Source of the DNA: Ilumatobacter coccineus YM16-304 | GTDB lineage: Bacteria; Actinomycetota; Acidimicrobiia; Acidimicrobiales; Ilumatobacteraceae | Length of the DNA: 64,000 nucleotides | Assembly: GCF_000348785.1 (NCBI RefSeq) | Contig: NC_020520.1 | Coordinates: forward strand, 3,162,001-3,226,000 | Direction: 5' to 3' | Part shown: one piece after another, positions 18,340 through 27,059 of the stretch | How positions within the stretch are numbered: position 1 is the first letter of the stretch | How the letters are laid out: the number at the start of each line of letters is the position of its first letter | The notes under the pieces: generated by a model | What the model saw: only the letters and a program-made list of their open reading frames with translations | What the model was told of the DNA's origin: nothing | Databases searched by the model: none | Position numbers and translations under genes: made by a program

Positions 18340-19461
18340 GTGGTCACCGTGGCGATCGACGAGGGCCCGCTCCACGGGCCTCGGACAGGTGTCGGCAACG
18401 CGGTCGACTGGTTGCTCCGGTCGCTCGACGAGTCCGGCTCCGACCTCACACTCGCCCCGTATCTCACGTCGACACGCGCGACGGTCACTCCCCCGACACG
18501 CCGCCTCCCACTCCCGGCCGCAGCGGCACATCGCCTGTGGGCCAAGGCGTCGTGGCCCAAGCTCGACCGCTGGCTCGGACGCCCCGACGTCGTCCACGGG
18601 ACCAACTACGTCGTTCCTCCGACCCGCTGCCCGAGCATCGTGTCGGTCTACGACTGCTGGTTCCTCGACCACCCCGGCGACGCGGATCCGGTGGTCGCTC
18701 GGGCCGGCGAGGTGCTGACCGCCTCGATCGGCCGCGGCACTCACGTCGTCACCTCGTCGCAGGCCACTGCCGACCGTGTACGTGACCTGTTCGACACCGA
18801 TCGCGTGTCGGTCATCCACCTGGGGCCGCCGCTCGCAACGCTCGACGAACCGCCGGCCGGAGCGGCCTCCGAACCACCCGCCGCCCCTCCCCGTCTCGCC
18901 GGCCTCGACAGCACGCCCTTCGTGCTGAGCCTCGGCACACTCGAACGCCGCAAGAACGTCCCGAAGCTGCTCGACGCCTTCGCACGGGTCGCCGCCGAGC
19001 ACCCCACGGTGCGGTTGGTGATCGCGGGCGGAGCGGGCGACGACGCAGCGACGATCGACCGCACGATCGAGTCGCTCGACGCGGCGGTGACCGACCGCAT
19101 CCATCGCCTCGGCCGGGTGAGCGACGTCGAGAAGCGCTGGCTCCTGGCCGAGGCACGAGCGCTGGCCTACCCGTCGCTCGACGAAGGCTTCGGCTTTCCG
19201 ATTCTCGAAGCGCAGCTCGCCGGCACCGCCGTGGCCGCCTCGTCGGCCGGCTCGATCCCCGAGATCGCCGGCACCGGGGCATTGCTGAGCCCGCCCAACG
19301 ACGCCGACGCCCTGGCCGCCAATCTCCACTGGATCGTCACCAGCGACCGTCGGCACGACGAACTCGTCGCCAAGGGCCACGCCAACGCCGACCGATTCTC
19401 GTGGACGACCACATCCGCCGCCTACCTCGACCTCTACCGGAAAGTCGCGAACGACGCATGA
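18340..19461 (+). CDS. GT4 family glycosyltransferase
   Basis: A 373-residue GT-B glycosyltransferase. The C-terminal nucleotide-sugar domain shows LSLGTLERRKNVPKLLDAF (~190) and the GT4 EX7E motif EGFGFPILE (~286-294), followed by the GSIPEIAG segment. The N-terminal acceptor domain contains DVVHGTNYVVPP and SIVSVYDCWFLDHP, typical of mannosyl- or rhamnosyl-transferases of polysaccharide loci. The reading frame is open far upstream into gmd antisense DNA, but similarity begins at VTVAIDEGPLHGPRTG, which follows GTG 18340. The last codon overlaps cofD in an ATGA junction, so expression of the two is coupled. Confidence 0.9.
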   Translation: MVTVAIDEGPLHGPRTGVGNAVDWLLRSLDESGSDLTLAPYLTSTRATVTPPTRRLPLPAAAAHRLWAKASWPKLDRWLGRPDVVHGTNYVVPPTRCPSIVSVYDCWFLDHPGDADPVVARAGEVLTASIGRGTHVVTSSQATADRVRDLFDTDRVSVIHLGPPLATLDEPPAGAASEPPAAPPRLAGLDSTPFVLSLGTLERRKNVPKLLDAFARVAAEHPTVRLVIAGGAGDDAATIDRTIESLDAAVTDRIHRLGRVSDVEKRWLLAEARALAYPSLDEGFGFPILEAQLAGTAVAASSAGSIPEIAGTGALLSPPNDADALAANLHWIVTSDRRHDELVAKGHANADRFSWTTTSAAYLDLYRKVANDA

Positions 19462-20432
19462 GCACCAGCACCGACCGCATCGCCGTCATCTCGGGTGGCG
19501 TCGGCGCCGCCAGATTCCTCCGTGCCGTCATCTCGGCGGTCGACCCCGAACGCATCGACGCCGTCGTCAACACCGGCGACGACACCGTGTTGCACGGTCT
19601 GTCGATCTCCCCCGATCTCGACACGGTCACGTACACGCTGGCCAACGCGATCGACCCGGTACGCGGCTGGGGCCTCGTCGACGAGACCTGGACGGCGATG
19701 GCCGCCCTCGAGCGGTACGAGGAGGTGCGCCCGGACGGATCGAGCGCCGCTCCTCGCTGGTTCGGGCTCGGCGACCAGGACCTGGCCACGCACTTCTATC
19801 GCACTGCTCGACTCGCGGAAGGTGCCACCCTCACCGAAGTGACCGAGGAGATACGGCGAGCGTGGACCGTGCCGATCCGGCTGATTCCGATGTCGGACGA
19901 GCGATGCTCCACGATGGTCACGCTGGCCGACGACGGTACGGAGGTGTCGTTCCAGGACTACTTCGTGCGACTCCACCACTCGGTACCGGTGTCGAGCGTC
20001 CGCTTCGACGGCGAGGCCGACCTGGGCCCCTCGGCTCACGATGCGATCGCGTCGGCGTCGGTGGTGATGATCGCGCCCTCCAACCCGCTCGTGTCGATCG
20101 GACCGATCCGGTCGCTCCCCGGAGCAGAGGACCTGCTGGCATCACGCCGCGACGACTGCGTCGCGATCTCGCCGATCGTCGGTGGGGCGGCGCTCAAGGG
20201 CCCGGCCGACCGGATGCTCACCGAGCTCGGCCACGAGCCGACGGTGGTCGGCGTCGCACGGCTCTACGCGCCGATCGCGAGCGTGCTCGTGATCGACCCC
20301 GCCGACGCCGCGCTCGCCGACGCGGTCGAAGCCGAAGGCCTACGCTGCGTGGTGCAACCCTCGATCATGTCGGAGCCCCAGGTCGCCTACGACCTGGCGA
20401 TGGCGGCGTTGCACTCAGTCGGAGCCGGCTGA
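19458..20432 (+). CDS. cofD: 2-phospho-L-lactate transferase CofD
   Basis: A 324-residue enzyme (FbiA in mycobacteria) that joins the phospholactate or phosphoenolpyruvate moiety to the deazaflavin Fo, making the backbone of coenzyme F420. Family motifs are the N-terminal SGGVGAARFLRAV (~14-26), NTGDDTVLHGLSISPDLDTV (~45-64) and the central SPIVGGAALKGPADRML. Length agrees with the family. The start ATG overlaps the glycosyltransferase stop. The 3' end overlaps the convergent epimerase by 18 bp. No other F420 gene (cofC, cofE/fbiB, fbiC) is in the window, so the cofactor pathway is completed elsewhere. Its place inside a polysaccharide locus looks like an operon accident rather than a shared pathway (inference). 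Confidence 0.93.
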   Translation: MSTSTDRIAVISGGVGAARFLRAVISAVDPERIDAVVNTGDDTVLHGLSISPDLDTVTYTLANAIDPVRGWGLVDETWTAMAALERYEEVRPDGSSAAPRWFGLGDQDLATHFYRTARLAEGATLTEVTEEIRRAWTVPIRLIPMSDERCSTMVTLADDGTEVSFQDYFVRLHHSVPVSSVRFDGEADLGPSAHDAIASASVVMIAPSNPLVSIGPIRSLPGAEDLLASRRDDCVAISPIVGGAALKGPADRMLTELGHEPTVVGVARLYAPIASVLVIDPADAALADAVEAEGLRCVVQPSIMSEPQVAYDLAMAALHSVGAG

Positions 20433-21335
20433 TCGCAGGCGGGCGAGTCCCGTCGCCAGGTCGGTCCACGGCGACCAGCCCAGATGGATCCGCGCCCGCA
20501 CGGGCGACACCGCGAACCGAGGAAGATCGTCGCTCGCCGGGGGCGCCGTCTCGGGCGGGAGCCCGGCGCCGCCGCTCACCAGTGTCCAGAGCTCGCGCAC
20601 CGTGGTCTGCTCGCCGGTGCCGATGTTGATGACCAGCCCGCTCCCCCGCTCGCCGGCTCGCACGAGTGCGTCGACCACGTCGTCGACGTAGATCAGATCG
20701 CGACTCTGGCGACCGTCGCCATGGAACGTCGGTGCCACTCCGGTCGACGCGGCGTGATGGAACGCGGCGACCACACCGCCGTCCGGACGCTGTCGGGGGC
20801 CGTACACCGTCGCCAGCGCCATCGCGCTGAACTCGATCATGTCGCGCTCGCGGTACGTCGACATCAGGTCGACCACCGCTCGCGCCACGACACCGCGCAC
20901 GCCGCGAGGAGCGAGTTCGCTCTCCTTGATCGGCAGCGCCGACGCAGGTGGCTGCCCGTAGAGCGACGAGGCCGGCACGGCGGCAACGACCTTGGCCACG
21001 CCATGACGTCGCGCCGCTTCCATGGTCGCCAGCGCAGCGTCGAAACCGCGGCCCTGGCTTCTCGCCGACCGATCGGCACGCGAGAAGAGCGCCAACTGGT
21101 AGACCAGCGCGGGTCGCCGCATGCCGAACAGCGAGTCGGCTTCGTCGGAGAGCGCGTCGAGATGATGGATCTTGAGCTGTCCGCCGGTCGAGCTCATCGC
21201 CCGAGCGTCGGCCAGGTTGCCGAGCGTGCCGGTCGACAGGTCGTCGATCACATCGACGGTGTGCCCCTCGGCGAGGAGCCGATCGACGAGGTGTGAGCCG
21301 ATGAAGCCGGCACCTCCGATCACCACGATGTTCAT
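20415..21335 (-). CDS. NAD-dependent sugar-nucleotide epimerase/dehydratase
   Basis: A 306-residue extended SDR. It has the Rossmann motif GGAGFIGSH (7-15), the nucleotide acidic loop IDDLSTG (~34-40) and a segment YGQPPASALPIKE in the place of the usual post-active-site loop. The expected YxxxK is not obvious: the conserved region reads ARAVVDLMSTYRER, so Tyr-Lys catalysis may be altered. It resembles UDP-glucose 4-epimerases and CDP- or GDP-sugar epimerases, but substrate and even catalysis are unsure. The leaderless -10 TAGCTT 6 bases before ATG 21335 supports the start. It lies downstream of the nucleotidyltransferase on the same strand with a 50-bp gap, so it can also be read from the upstream operon. 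Confidence 0.8.
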   Translation of the reverse strand: MNIVVIGGAGFIGSHLVDRLLAEGHTVDVIDDLSTGTLGNLADARAMSSTGGQLKIHHLDALSDEADSLFGMRRPALVYQLALFSRADRSARSQGRGFDAALATMEAARRHGVAKVVAAVPASSLYGQPPASALPIKESELAPRGVRGVVARAVVDLMSTYRERDMIEFSAMALATVYGPRQRPDGGVVAAFHHAASTGVAPTFHGDGRQSRDLIYVDDVVDALVRAGERGSGLVINIGTGEQTTVRELWTLVSGGAGLPPETAPPASDDLPRFAVSPVRARIHLGWSPWTDLATGLARLRSAGSD

Positions 21336-21347
21336 CGAAGCAAGCTA
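21336..21347 (-). promoter_or_regulatory. leaderless -10 element of the epimerase gene
   Basis: TAGCTT (21347-21342 on the minus strand) followed by 6 bases and ATG 21335. Confidence 0.45.
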
Positions 21348-21385
21348 CTTCCGTCGGGTTCGAGAACCCGCCCCGACGACCGGGG

Positions 21386-22384
21386 TCAATCGACTTCGGG
21401 CAGGGTCGAGTACGCCAGGTGATCGTCGTCGTCGAGCGTTCCGTCGGCACCGATGATCGACTCGATCACCGTGGCATCGGCGCCAACGCGTCCCATGATC
21501 AGCGACGACTCCACCTGCGCTCGAGCACCGATGTGAGCGCCCGGCAAGATGACCGAATCGACCACGGTCGTACCGGCCTCGATTCTCGCTCCGGCACCGA
21601 CCAGCGTGTTGGTCACGGTCGCCGCCGGGTCGACGTCGGCCCCGGGGGCGAAGGCCTCGGCGGATTCGTGGACGCGGCGGCCACCGAGCAGGTCGAGGTT
21701 CGCCGCCCGGTAGAGGTCGGGCACGCCGGCATCGATCCAGTAGTCGTCGGTCGAGTGTCCGAACATGCCGCCGTCGGCGACGATGCTGGGGAACGTCTCA
21801 CGCTCGATCGACACGCGGACTCCCGACGGGATCCGAGCGAGCACCGAGGGCTCGAACACGTACGTACCGGCGTTGATCAGGTTGCTCGGTTCGGTTCCGC
21901 GCGCCGGCTTCTCGACGAACTGGCGGATCGATCCGTCGTCGGCTATCTCGACGACACCGAACGCCGACGGGTCGTCGACACCGATGAGGTGCACGGTCGC
22001 TTCGGCGCCGGCTGCGCGGTGTGTGGCGACGAGGCCGGCGACGTCGAGGTCGGTCATGACGTCGCCGTTGGCGACGACGAACGTGTCGTCGATCCCTGCC
22101 GCTTCTGCGGCGAACCGGATCGCCCCGGCGGTGTCGAGGGGTTCGGGTTCGACCGCGTAGGTGAGCGAGACGTCACCGCATCGGCCGTCGGGGAACGCTT
22201 CGATGAACGGCTCGGGCTTGAACCCGAGCGCCAGGACGACGTCGGTGACGCCACCGCGAGCGAGCCGGTCGATGAGTCGGGCGATCATCGGGCGATGACC
22301 GACCGGCAGCATCGGCTTGGGCACCGTGTTCGTCAGCGGCCGCAGACGGGTGCCGAAGCCGCCGACGAGGACGACGGCGCGCAT
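21386..22384 (-). CDS. sugar-phosphate nucleotidyltransferase (mannose-1-phosphate guanylyltransferase-like)
   Basis: 332 residues. The N-terminal catalytic domain has VLVGGFGTRLRPLT (5-18) and KPMLPVGHRPM (~22-32), the signature of NTP-transferases, and VANGDVMTDLD (~106-116) carries the metal-binding Asp. The C-terminal ~90 residues hold hexapeptide-repeat (left-handed beta-helix) turns. This two-domain form is typical of GDP-mannose pyrophosphorylases of the eukaryotic/actinobacterial type, so it likely makes GDP-mannose from the ManB product for Gmd and the mannosyltransferases. Specificity for GTP and mannose is inferred from context. Its ATG shares one base with the TGA of the upstream gene (TGATG), indicating coupled translation. 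Confidence 0.88.
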   Translation of the reverse strand: MRAVVLVGGFGTRLRPLTNTVPKPMLPVGHRPMIARLIDRLARGGVTDVVLALGFKPEPFIEAFPDGRCGDVSLTYAVEPEPLDTAGAIRFAAEAAGIDDTFVVANGDVMTDLDVAGLVATHRAAGAEATVHLIGVDDPSAFGVVEIADDGSIRQFVEKPARGTEPSNLINAGTYVFEPSVLARIPSGVRVSIERETFPSIVADGGMFGHSTDDYWIDAGVPDLYRAANLDLLGGRRVHESAEAFAPGADVDPAATVTNTLVGAGARIEAGTTVVDSVILPGAHIGARAQVESSLIMGRVGADATVIESIIGADGTLDDDDHLAYSTLPEVD

Positions 22385-23328
22385 CAGGAATCGGCGTCGG
22401 TCGTGGCCGGTTCGTCGGCCGCATCCGTCGTCGCCGGCTCCTCGGAGTCGGCATCGCCGGCGTCGGTGGTGGCCGGTTCGTCGGCGTCATCGGTGTCGTC
22501 GACGGCGGGGCCGACGTCGTCGGGCGTCAGTTCTTCACCGTCGTCGGTGGTGATGTTGCCGTCTTCGTCGACGTTGGCACCGGGGAACAACTCGTTGCTG
22601 CTCAGCTGACCGCCGTCGATCTGCGCTCGCTCCTCGAGTTCGGGCGCCCACGGCGGCATCGTGACGTCTTCGTCGTCGGTGACGAAGGCGATCGCCACGA
22701 CCATGGCGTCTTGATCGAGTCGGATGTTGTCGTAGTCGGCGATCACGGTGTCGCCGCTGTCGGTGTCGGAGAAGTTCTCCCACACGACGGCCTTGAGTTC
22801 GCCCGTTTCACCGTTGCACTCGGTCTCACCGTTCTCGAACACGCCGTCTTCCTGCTGGTACGGCAGGAACGGGCGCTGTTCTTCGGGGAACTCGAGCTTG
22901 GTGGTGCTGATGTCGACGTCGTACACGTCGAGGAACACGCCGAGGCGGGCGCGGCTCCCGATCGACACCGACGAGAACGGGTGCCAGTGGATGATGCCGT
23001 CGTCGTGGCTGTGGATGCCGCTGCGGGCGTACTGCACGTTGGTCGGGCGACCGTTGACGTCGAGCGCCTCGCCGTCACCTTCGAGCTGGAACCACGTGTC
23101 ACAGAGGTAGAAGCCGTACACGTGGTGCCAGTGGTCGTCGATCCGCGGCGCCGACGCATCGGCCGCCGGGCGGCTCTGGCGCGCGTAGATCACCAGCGCG
23201 AGTCCGAGGACGATCACGATGGCAACGGCCATGGGGAACAACGTTCCGCCCTGGAAACGGACCTTCTGCCCCTTGCCCTTCTGAGCAAGACGAGCGGCCT
23301 TCTTGGTTGATGACGAGGAGGGTGCCAC
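22384..23328 (-). CDS. single-pass membrane protein of unknown function
   Basis: 314 residues that I do not recognise. After a basic N-terminus (~1-27, Lys-rich) comes one membrane helix (~30-48, LFPMAVAIVIVLGLALVIYA). The external domain is rich in His and acidic residues, notably HWHHVYGFYLCDTW (~66-79) and GIHSHDDGIIHWHPF (~103-117). That clustering suggests a metal site. Two Cys (in LCDTW and TECNG) could form a disulfide. The last ~60 residues are Asp/Glu/Thr/Pro repeats containing EPATTDA three times, a likely disordered tail. It is translationally coupled to the nucleotidyltransferase, placing it in the polysaccharide locus. The start is GTG 23328 with TAGCCT 8 bases upstream. Confidence 0.7.
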   Translation of the reverse strand: MAPSSSSTKKAARLAQKGKGQKVRFQGGTLFPMAVAIVIVLGLALVIYARQSRPAADASAPRIDDHWHHVYGFYLCDTWFQLEGDGEALDVNGRPTNVQYARSGIHSHDDGIIHWHPFSSVSIGSRARLGVFLDVYDVDISTTKLEFPEEQRPFLPYQQEDGVFENGETECNGETGELKAVVWENFSDTDSGDTVIADYDNIRLDQDAMVVAIAFVTDDEDVTMPPWAPELEERAQIDGGQLSSNELFPGANVDEDGNITTDDGEELTPDDVGPAVDDTDDADEPATTDAGDADSEEPATTDAADEPATTDADS

Positions 23329-23382
23329 GGATCGGCAGGCTAGCGGGGGCGGCGCACAAAGGCAGGTCGCCCGTCGGAGTTG

Positions 23383-24654
23383 TCAGCGCCGCAAACGCTC
23401 GATCAGCGTGCTGTACATCTCGCCGACCGCCGCCGGAGAGGCGTTGGCGACCACCCAGTCTCGCCCGCCCGCACCGGCGCTACGAGCTGCATCACCGTCG
23501 TCGATCATGGCGCGGAGTGCCGCGATGAACGACGCAGCGTCGTCGGGAGGTACCGCCACACCGCCACCCGACTCCTCGAGCATCACCGGAACCGCCGTGT
23601 CCGGGTCGATCGCCGCGACGACCGGCCGCCCTGCCGCCATGATCGAGTAGGTCTTCGACGGCACCGACACCCGGCCGAGACCGGCCTTGAGCGGCACCAC
23701 GTGCACGTCACCGGTCGCGAGTAGTTCGCCGAGTCGGTGCGCTTCGATGTATCCCGCGAAGTGCAGGTTGTCGAGGTGCGACCCCGCTGCTTCGAGCGAG
23801 GCCCTGGCAGCGCCGTCACCGTTGATCAGGAACGTCACGTCGGGCATCGCCTCGGCGGCCGCCAGGACCAGGTCGAGCGACTGGGAGAACCCGACGTTGC
23901 CCCCGTAGAGCACGACCGGACCGTCGCCGAGCCCGAGTTCGGCCCGGTACGGCGTCGCCCGATCGCCGGGCTGGATCGCCTCGGTGTCGACGAAGTTCGG
24001 GATCACGTGCACCGACGCGTGATGACGGTCGGCGAGCTTGCCCCGGACGTTGTCGGCGAGGTCGATCGACAGCACCGTGACCGCATCGGCCAACCGGTAA
24101 CTCCATCGTTCGAGCATCTTCGCCGCGCCGATCACGGTCCGGTTGGTGATGGCGCCCGTCTCGATCGCGGCATCGGGAAACACGTCTTGGATGTTGAAGA
24201 TCGTCGACGAACGCCGGAGGCGTGCGACGAGCCACCCGGTGATGCCGAGGGTGAGCGGCGGCGACATCGCGATGACACAGTCGGCCCGCCGGAACCAGCC
24301 TCCGGCTCGCAGGCCGTGGAGACCGGCGAGCGCGGAGTAGGCGACGAAGCCTGCGGCTCGCCGCGGCAGATTCGACTTGTCGCCACCGGGGAACGGGTGC
24401 AGACGGGTGATCGACCCCCACGCGGTGTCTTCTCGTCGCACGAGCTTGCCGGTCCAACCGGCCTCGATCTCGTGGTTGCGATACCACGGCAGCGACGTGA
24501 CGACGTGGACTCGGTGACCGCGTTCGACGAGTTCGTCGACGATGCGGGTCATCACGGTGCCGGTCGGCGCGTTGTCGGGCGCGAAGTGCGGGCAGAGGAC
24601 GATGACGCCGACGCCCGTGTCGGGCGCCGCAGCGCTGGTGTGCGGCACGGTCAC
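23383..24654 (-). CDS. GT4 family glycosyltransferase (WbuB/WcaI-like)
   Basis: A 423-residue GT-B glycosyltransferase. The N-terminus VLCPHFAPDNAPTGTVM with LVERGHRVHVVTSLPWYRNH matches the WbuB/WcaI-like subgroup that transfers amino sugars or fucose in O-antigen and capsule loci. A membrane-associated hydrophobic segment (~140-155) is usual in that subgroup. The donor domain includes VLYGGNVGFSQSLDLVL (~245) and the sequence GLGRVSVPSKTYSIMAAGRPVV (~330) in place of the classical EX7E loop. The start is GTG 24654, overlapping the previous gene's stop by four bases (GTGA). It is the last of three glycosyltransferase genes in one transcript. Confidence 0.88.
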   Translation of the reverse strand: MTVPHTSAAAPDTGVGVIVLCPHFAPDNAPTGTVMTRIVDELVERGHRVHVVTSLPWYRNHEIEAGWTGKLVRREDTAWGSITRLHPFPGGDKSNLPRRAAGFVAYSALAGLHGLRAGGWFRRADCVIAMSPPLTLGITGWLVARLRRSSTIFNIQDVFPDAAIETGAITNRTVIGAAKMLERWSYRLADAVTVLSIDLADNVRGKLADRHHASVHVIPNFVDTEAIQPGDRATPYRAELGLGDGPVVLYGGNVGFSQSLDLVLAAAEAMPDVTFLINGDGAARASLEAAGSHLDNLHFAGYIEAHRLGELLATGDVHVVPLKAGLGRVSVPSKTYSIMAAGRPVVAAIDPDTAVPVMLEESGGGVAVPPDDAASFIAALRAMIDDGDAARSAGAGGRDWVVANASPAAVGEMYSTLIERLRR

Positions 24655-25853
24655 GCGTCGATGGTCGCTGCGAGTCGGTAGGCCTGCGCCAAGCCCTCCC
24701 CCGACTTCGCCGAGGTGAACTGTGCGGCTCGCCGACGACCGGCGGCGCGCATGTCGGACGCGTTGGCCGCGACGTGATCGAGTGCTCCGGCCCAGGCGTC
24801 GACCTCGCGCGGCAGGACCAGTGCCGCGTCGCCGACGACTTCGGCGAGCGCGGCCTGGTCGGAACAGACGACCGGTGTGCCCAGGGCCATGGCTTCGACG
24901 ACCGGCGCTCCGAACCCTTCGTACTCGCTCGGGAACACCAGGGCGTCGGCGAGGCTGACCAGGCCGTCGCGGTGGCTGTCGGGCACGCGCCCCGGACGTA
25001 CGACCCGGCGCTGCAGGTCGAGCTTCTCGATCATCGCCATGACGTCGGCGTCGGCGACCCCGGCGCCACCGAGCATCACCAACCGCAGGTCGGGATCGTC
25101 CCAGTACCGGCGCATCACCTCGAGCAGGAACAGGTGGCCCTTGTGAGGGTGTGTGATCGCCGGGAACACGATGACTCGTCCGCTTCCGAGGCCGTAGTCA
25201 CGACGCAGTTCGAACTCGCTGGGAGCCCCGGAACCGATCGTCGGCTCGACGCCGTGGCGGACGACGACGACCCGCGACGGGTCGATCGAGAACCGATCGA
25301 CGACGGTCGAGCGCACGTACTCGGTCGGCACGGTCACGACGGAGGCGCGGGCGACCGATCGGGGCATGACCGCTCGGAGGTACTTGAGCTTCGTCGCACT
25401 CGTGTACTCCGGGTAGGTCTCGTACTGCAGGTCGTGAACGGTGAGCACGATCGGGCCGCCACCGAGACGCGGCGCCGTGCCGCCACCGTGGTGCACGATG
25501 TCGGCCGACCGAGTACGCCGCGCAAGCCAGGTGTGTTCGGCGAACACGCGTCGGGGCCGATCGGTCCCGGTGATCTTGGCGGTGACCATCGGGTACAACC
25601 GGGCGAGCTCGGGATGTGCATCGACGAACGCCGGGAGGCAGTAGATGGTCGGAACGAACTCGGCGGGTTGCGATGCGAGGCCGAGGAGCTGTCGCACGAG
25701 GTACTGCTCGGAACCGCCGACCTCACCGGGCACGCACCACAGCAGGTTGACGCCGACGTTGGTGGCCGACAGCCGAGCGCCGACGGCCGGTGCGCCGCTC
25801 GGCGCGTCGAAATCGTCGGGCCGCTGCTCGTCGATCACGGTCGGGTCGGTCAT
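24651..25853 (-). CDS. GT4 family glycosyltransferase
   Basis: A 400-residue GT-B glycosyltransferase. An unconserved N-terminal ~30 residues precede NVGVNLLWCVPGEVGGSEQYL (~32), a loop for acceptor and donor phosphate binding. The donor domain holds FPAITHPHKGHLFLLEV (~225) and the catalytic EX7E motif EGFGAPVVE (~320). The region TVPTEYVRSTVVDRFSIDP is typical of mannosyltransferases acting on polyprenyl-linked chains, though sugar specificity is not determined. It overlaps both neighbours by four bases, so the three glycosyltransferases form one coupled operon starting at 26944. Confidence 0.9.
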   Translation of the reverse strand: MTDPTVIDEQRPDDFDAPSGAPAVGARLSATNVGVNLLWCVPGEVGGSEQYLVRQLLGLASQPAEFVPTIYCLPAFVDAHPELARLYPMVTAKITGTDRPRRVFAEHTWLARRTRSADIVHHGGGTAPRLGGGPIVLTVHDLQYETYPEYTSATKLKYLRAVMPRSVARASVVTVPTEYVRSTVVDRFSIDPSRVVVVRHGVEPTIGSGAPSEFELRRDYGLGSGRVIVFPAITHPHKGHLFLLEVMRRYWDDPDLRLVMLGGAGVADADVMAMIEKLDLQRRVVRPGRVPDSHRDGLVSLADALVFPSEYEGFGAPVVEAMALGTPVVCSDQAALAEVVGDAALVLPREVDAWAGALDHVAANASDMRAAGRRRAAQFTSAKSGEGLAQAYRLAATIDA

Positions 25854-26944
25854 GATGCCACCTCACGGTAGACCGCCAACGTGCGTTCGGCGGCCACACC
25901 CCACGTCATTTCTGCGGCTCGTCGCCTCCCGCGCTCGACCATCGCCTCCGAATCGTCGAGCGCCGTGGCGATGCCCGCCTCGATCGACTCGACGTCGAAC
26001 GGATCGACGAGGACGGCGGCGCCACCGGCGACCTCCTCGGTGGACGTGCCCCGACTGGTCACCACCGGGCACCCTCGGGCCATCGCTTCGAGCACCGGCA
26101 GACCGAATCCCTCCCGCTCACTGGGGTAGGCGAAGACCGTGGCGGCGGCGTAGAGCGCGTGGAGTTCGTCGTCGGTCCGGAATCCGACGAAGCGCACGTC
26201 GGCGTCGGTCGACACCTCGACGTCGCCCCACCCGTCGGCGCCGCAGACGACGAGCGGCAACGCATCGTCACAGGTGCGTTGGATCGCGGCCATCGCCTCG
26301 GAGAGCCGCCGGAGGTTCTTGCGCGGCTCGATCGTGCCGACGAACAACACGAACCGCTCGGGGAGGTCGAGCGCCTGCCGCACCCGCGCCACGGCGTCGT
26401 CGTCGATCACGACGTTCGCGTCGACGCCGAGGGGCACGAGTCGCAACCGGTCGGCAGCGACGCCGAGGTCGACGAGGTCGTCGAACGTCGCCTGGCTCGA
26501 ACACACGATCTTGGCCGCCCGGCGCCGCATGACGGCGAGGCTGCGCTGCATCACCCGCGCTCCGTGTTTCGTGAACTTCTCGGGGCTGTGCACGAACGCG
26601 ACGTCGTGCAGGGTCACCACGAGTGGGCTGGCGGTCGCCGCCGGGATCAGCCCGGTCGCGTGCACGACGTCGACGGCGCCGGTGACCGACTCGACCTTGG
26701 GCCAGTTGAGGCGGGTCCATGCCTCGTAGAGCCACGGGCGTGCGAGGGGCAACATCGCGACCGGACCGCCGGGAACGTACGGAGGGCGAGGCGGGACGGG
26801 ATGCTTGCCCGCGACGAAGCGCAGGTCGACGTCGTCACGGCGGAGGAGTTCGTCGGCCACCGCGAGCGCTGCGACCGCTGTGCCGCCCGGCGTGTCGTGC
26901 CAACACTGCTCGACGGCATAGGCCACGCGGATCGGAGCGCTCAC
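25850..26944 (-). CDS. GT4 family glycosyltransferase
   Basis: A 364-residue GT-B glycosyltransferase, first gene of the three-gene run. It contains QCWHDTPGGTAVAALAVADEL (~13), the donor-domain start FVLFVGTIEPRKNLRRLSEAM (~205) and the EX7E motif EGFGLPVLE (~290), followed by GTSTEEVAGGAAVLVDPFD. The architecture resembles the glycosyltransferase at 18340-19461. The start is GTG 26944. A weak hexamer CAGACT lies 6 bases upstream, compatible with a leaderless start but poorer than the others in this window. The 115-bp gap to the mug gene holds no recognisable feature besides this. Confidence 0.9.
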   Translation of the reverse strand: MSAPIRVAYAVEQCWHDTPGGTAVAALAVADELLRRDDVDLRFVAGKHPVPPRPPYVPGGPVAMLPLARPWLYEAWTRLNWPKVESVTGAVDVVHATGLIPAATASPLVVTLHDVAFVHSPEKFTKHGARVMQRSLAVMRRRAAKIVCSSQATFDDLVDLGVAADRLRLVPLGVDANVVIDDDAVARVRQALDLPERFVLFVGTIEPRKNLRRLSEAMAAIQRTCDDALPLVVCGADGWGDVEVSTDADVRFVGFRTDDELHALYAAATVFAYPSEREGFGLPVLEAMARGCPVVTSRGTSTEEVAGGAAVLVDPFDVESIEAGIATALDDSEAMVERGRRRAAEMTWGVAAERTLAVYREVAS

Positions 26945-27059
26945 CGTTGCAGTCTGGCAGTTGCGAGTCCGAATGATCGCGACGACGTCGTCGCAGGCTG
27001 CTCACCACGTCGGACCCGACCACCGTCGACGTCGGCCCGGCTGCCGCGATCGGGTGAGT

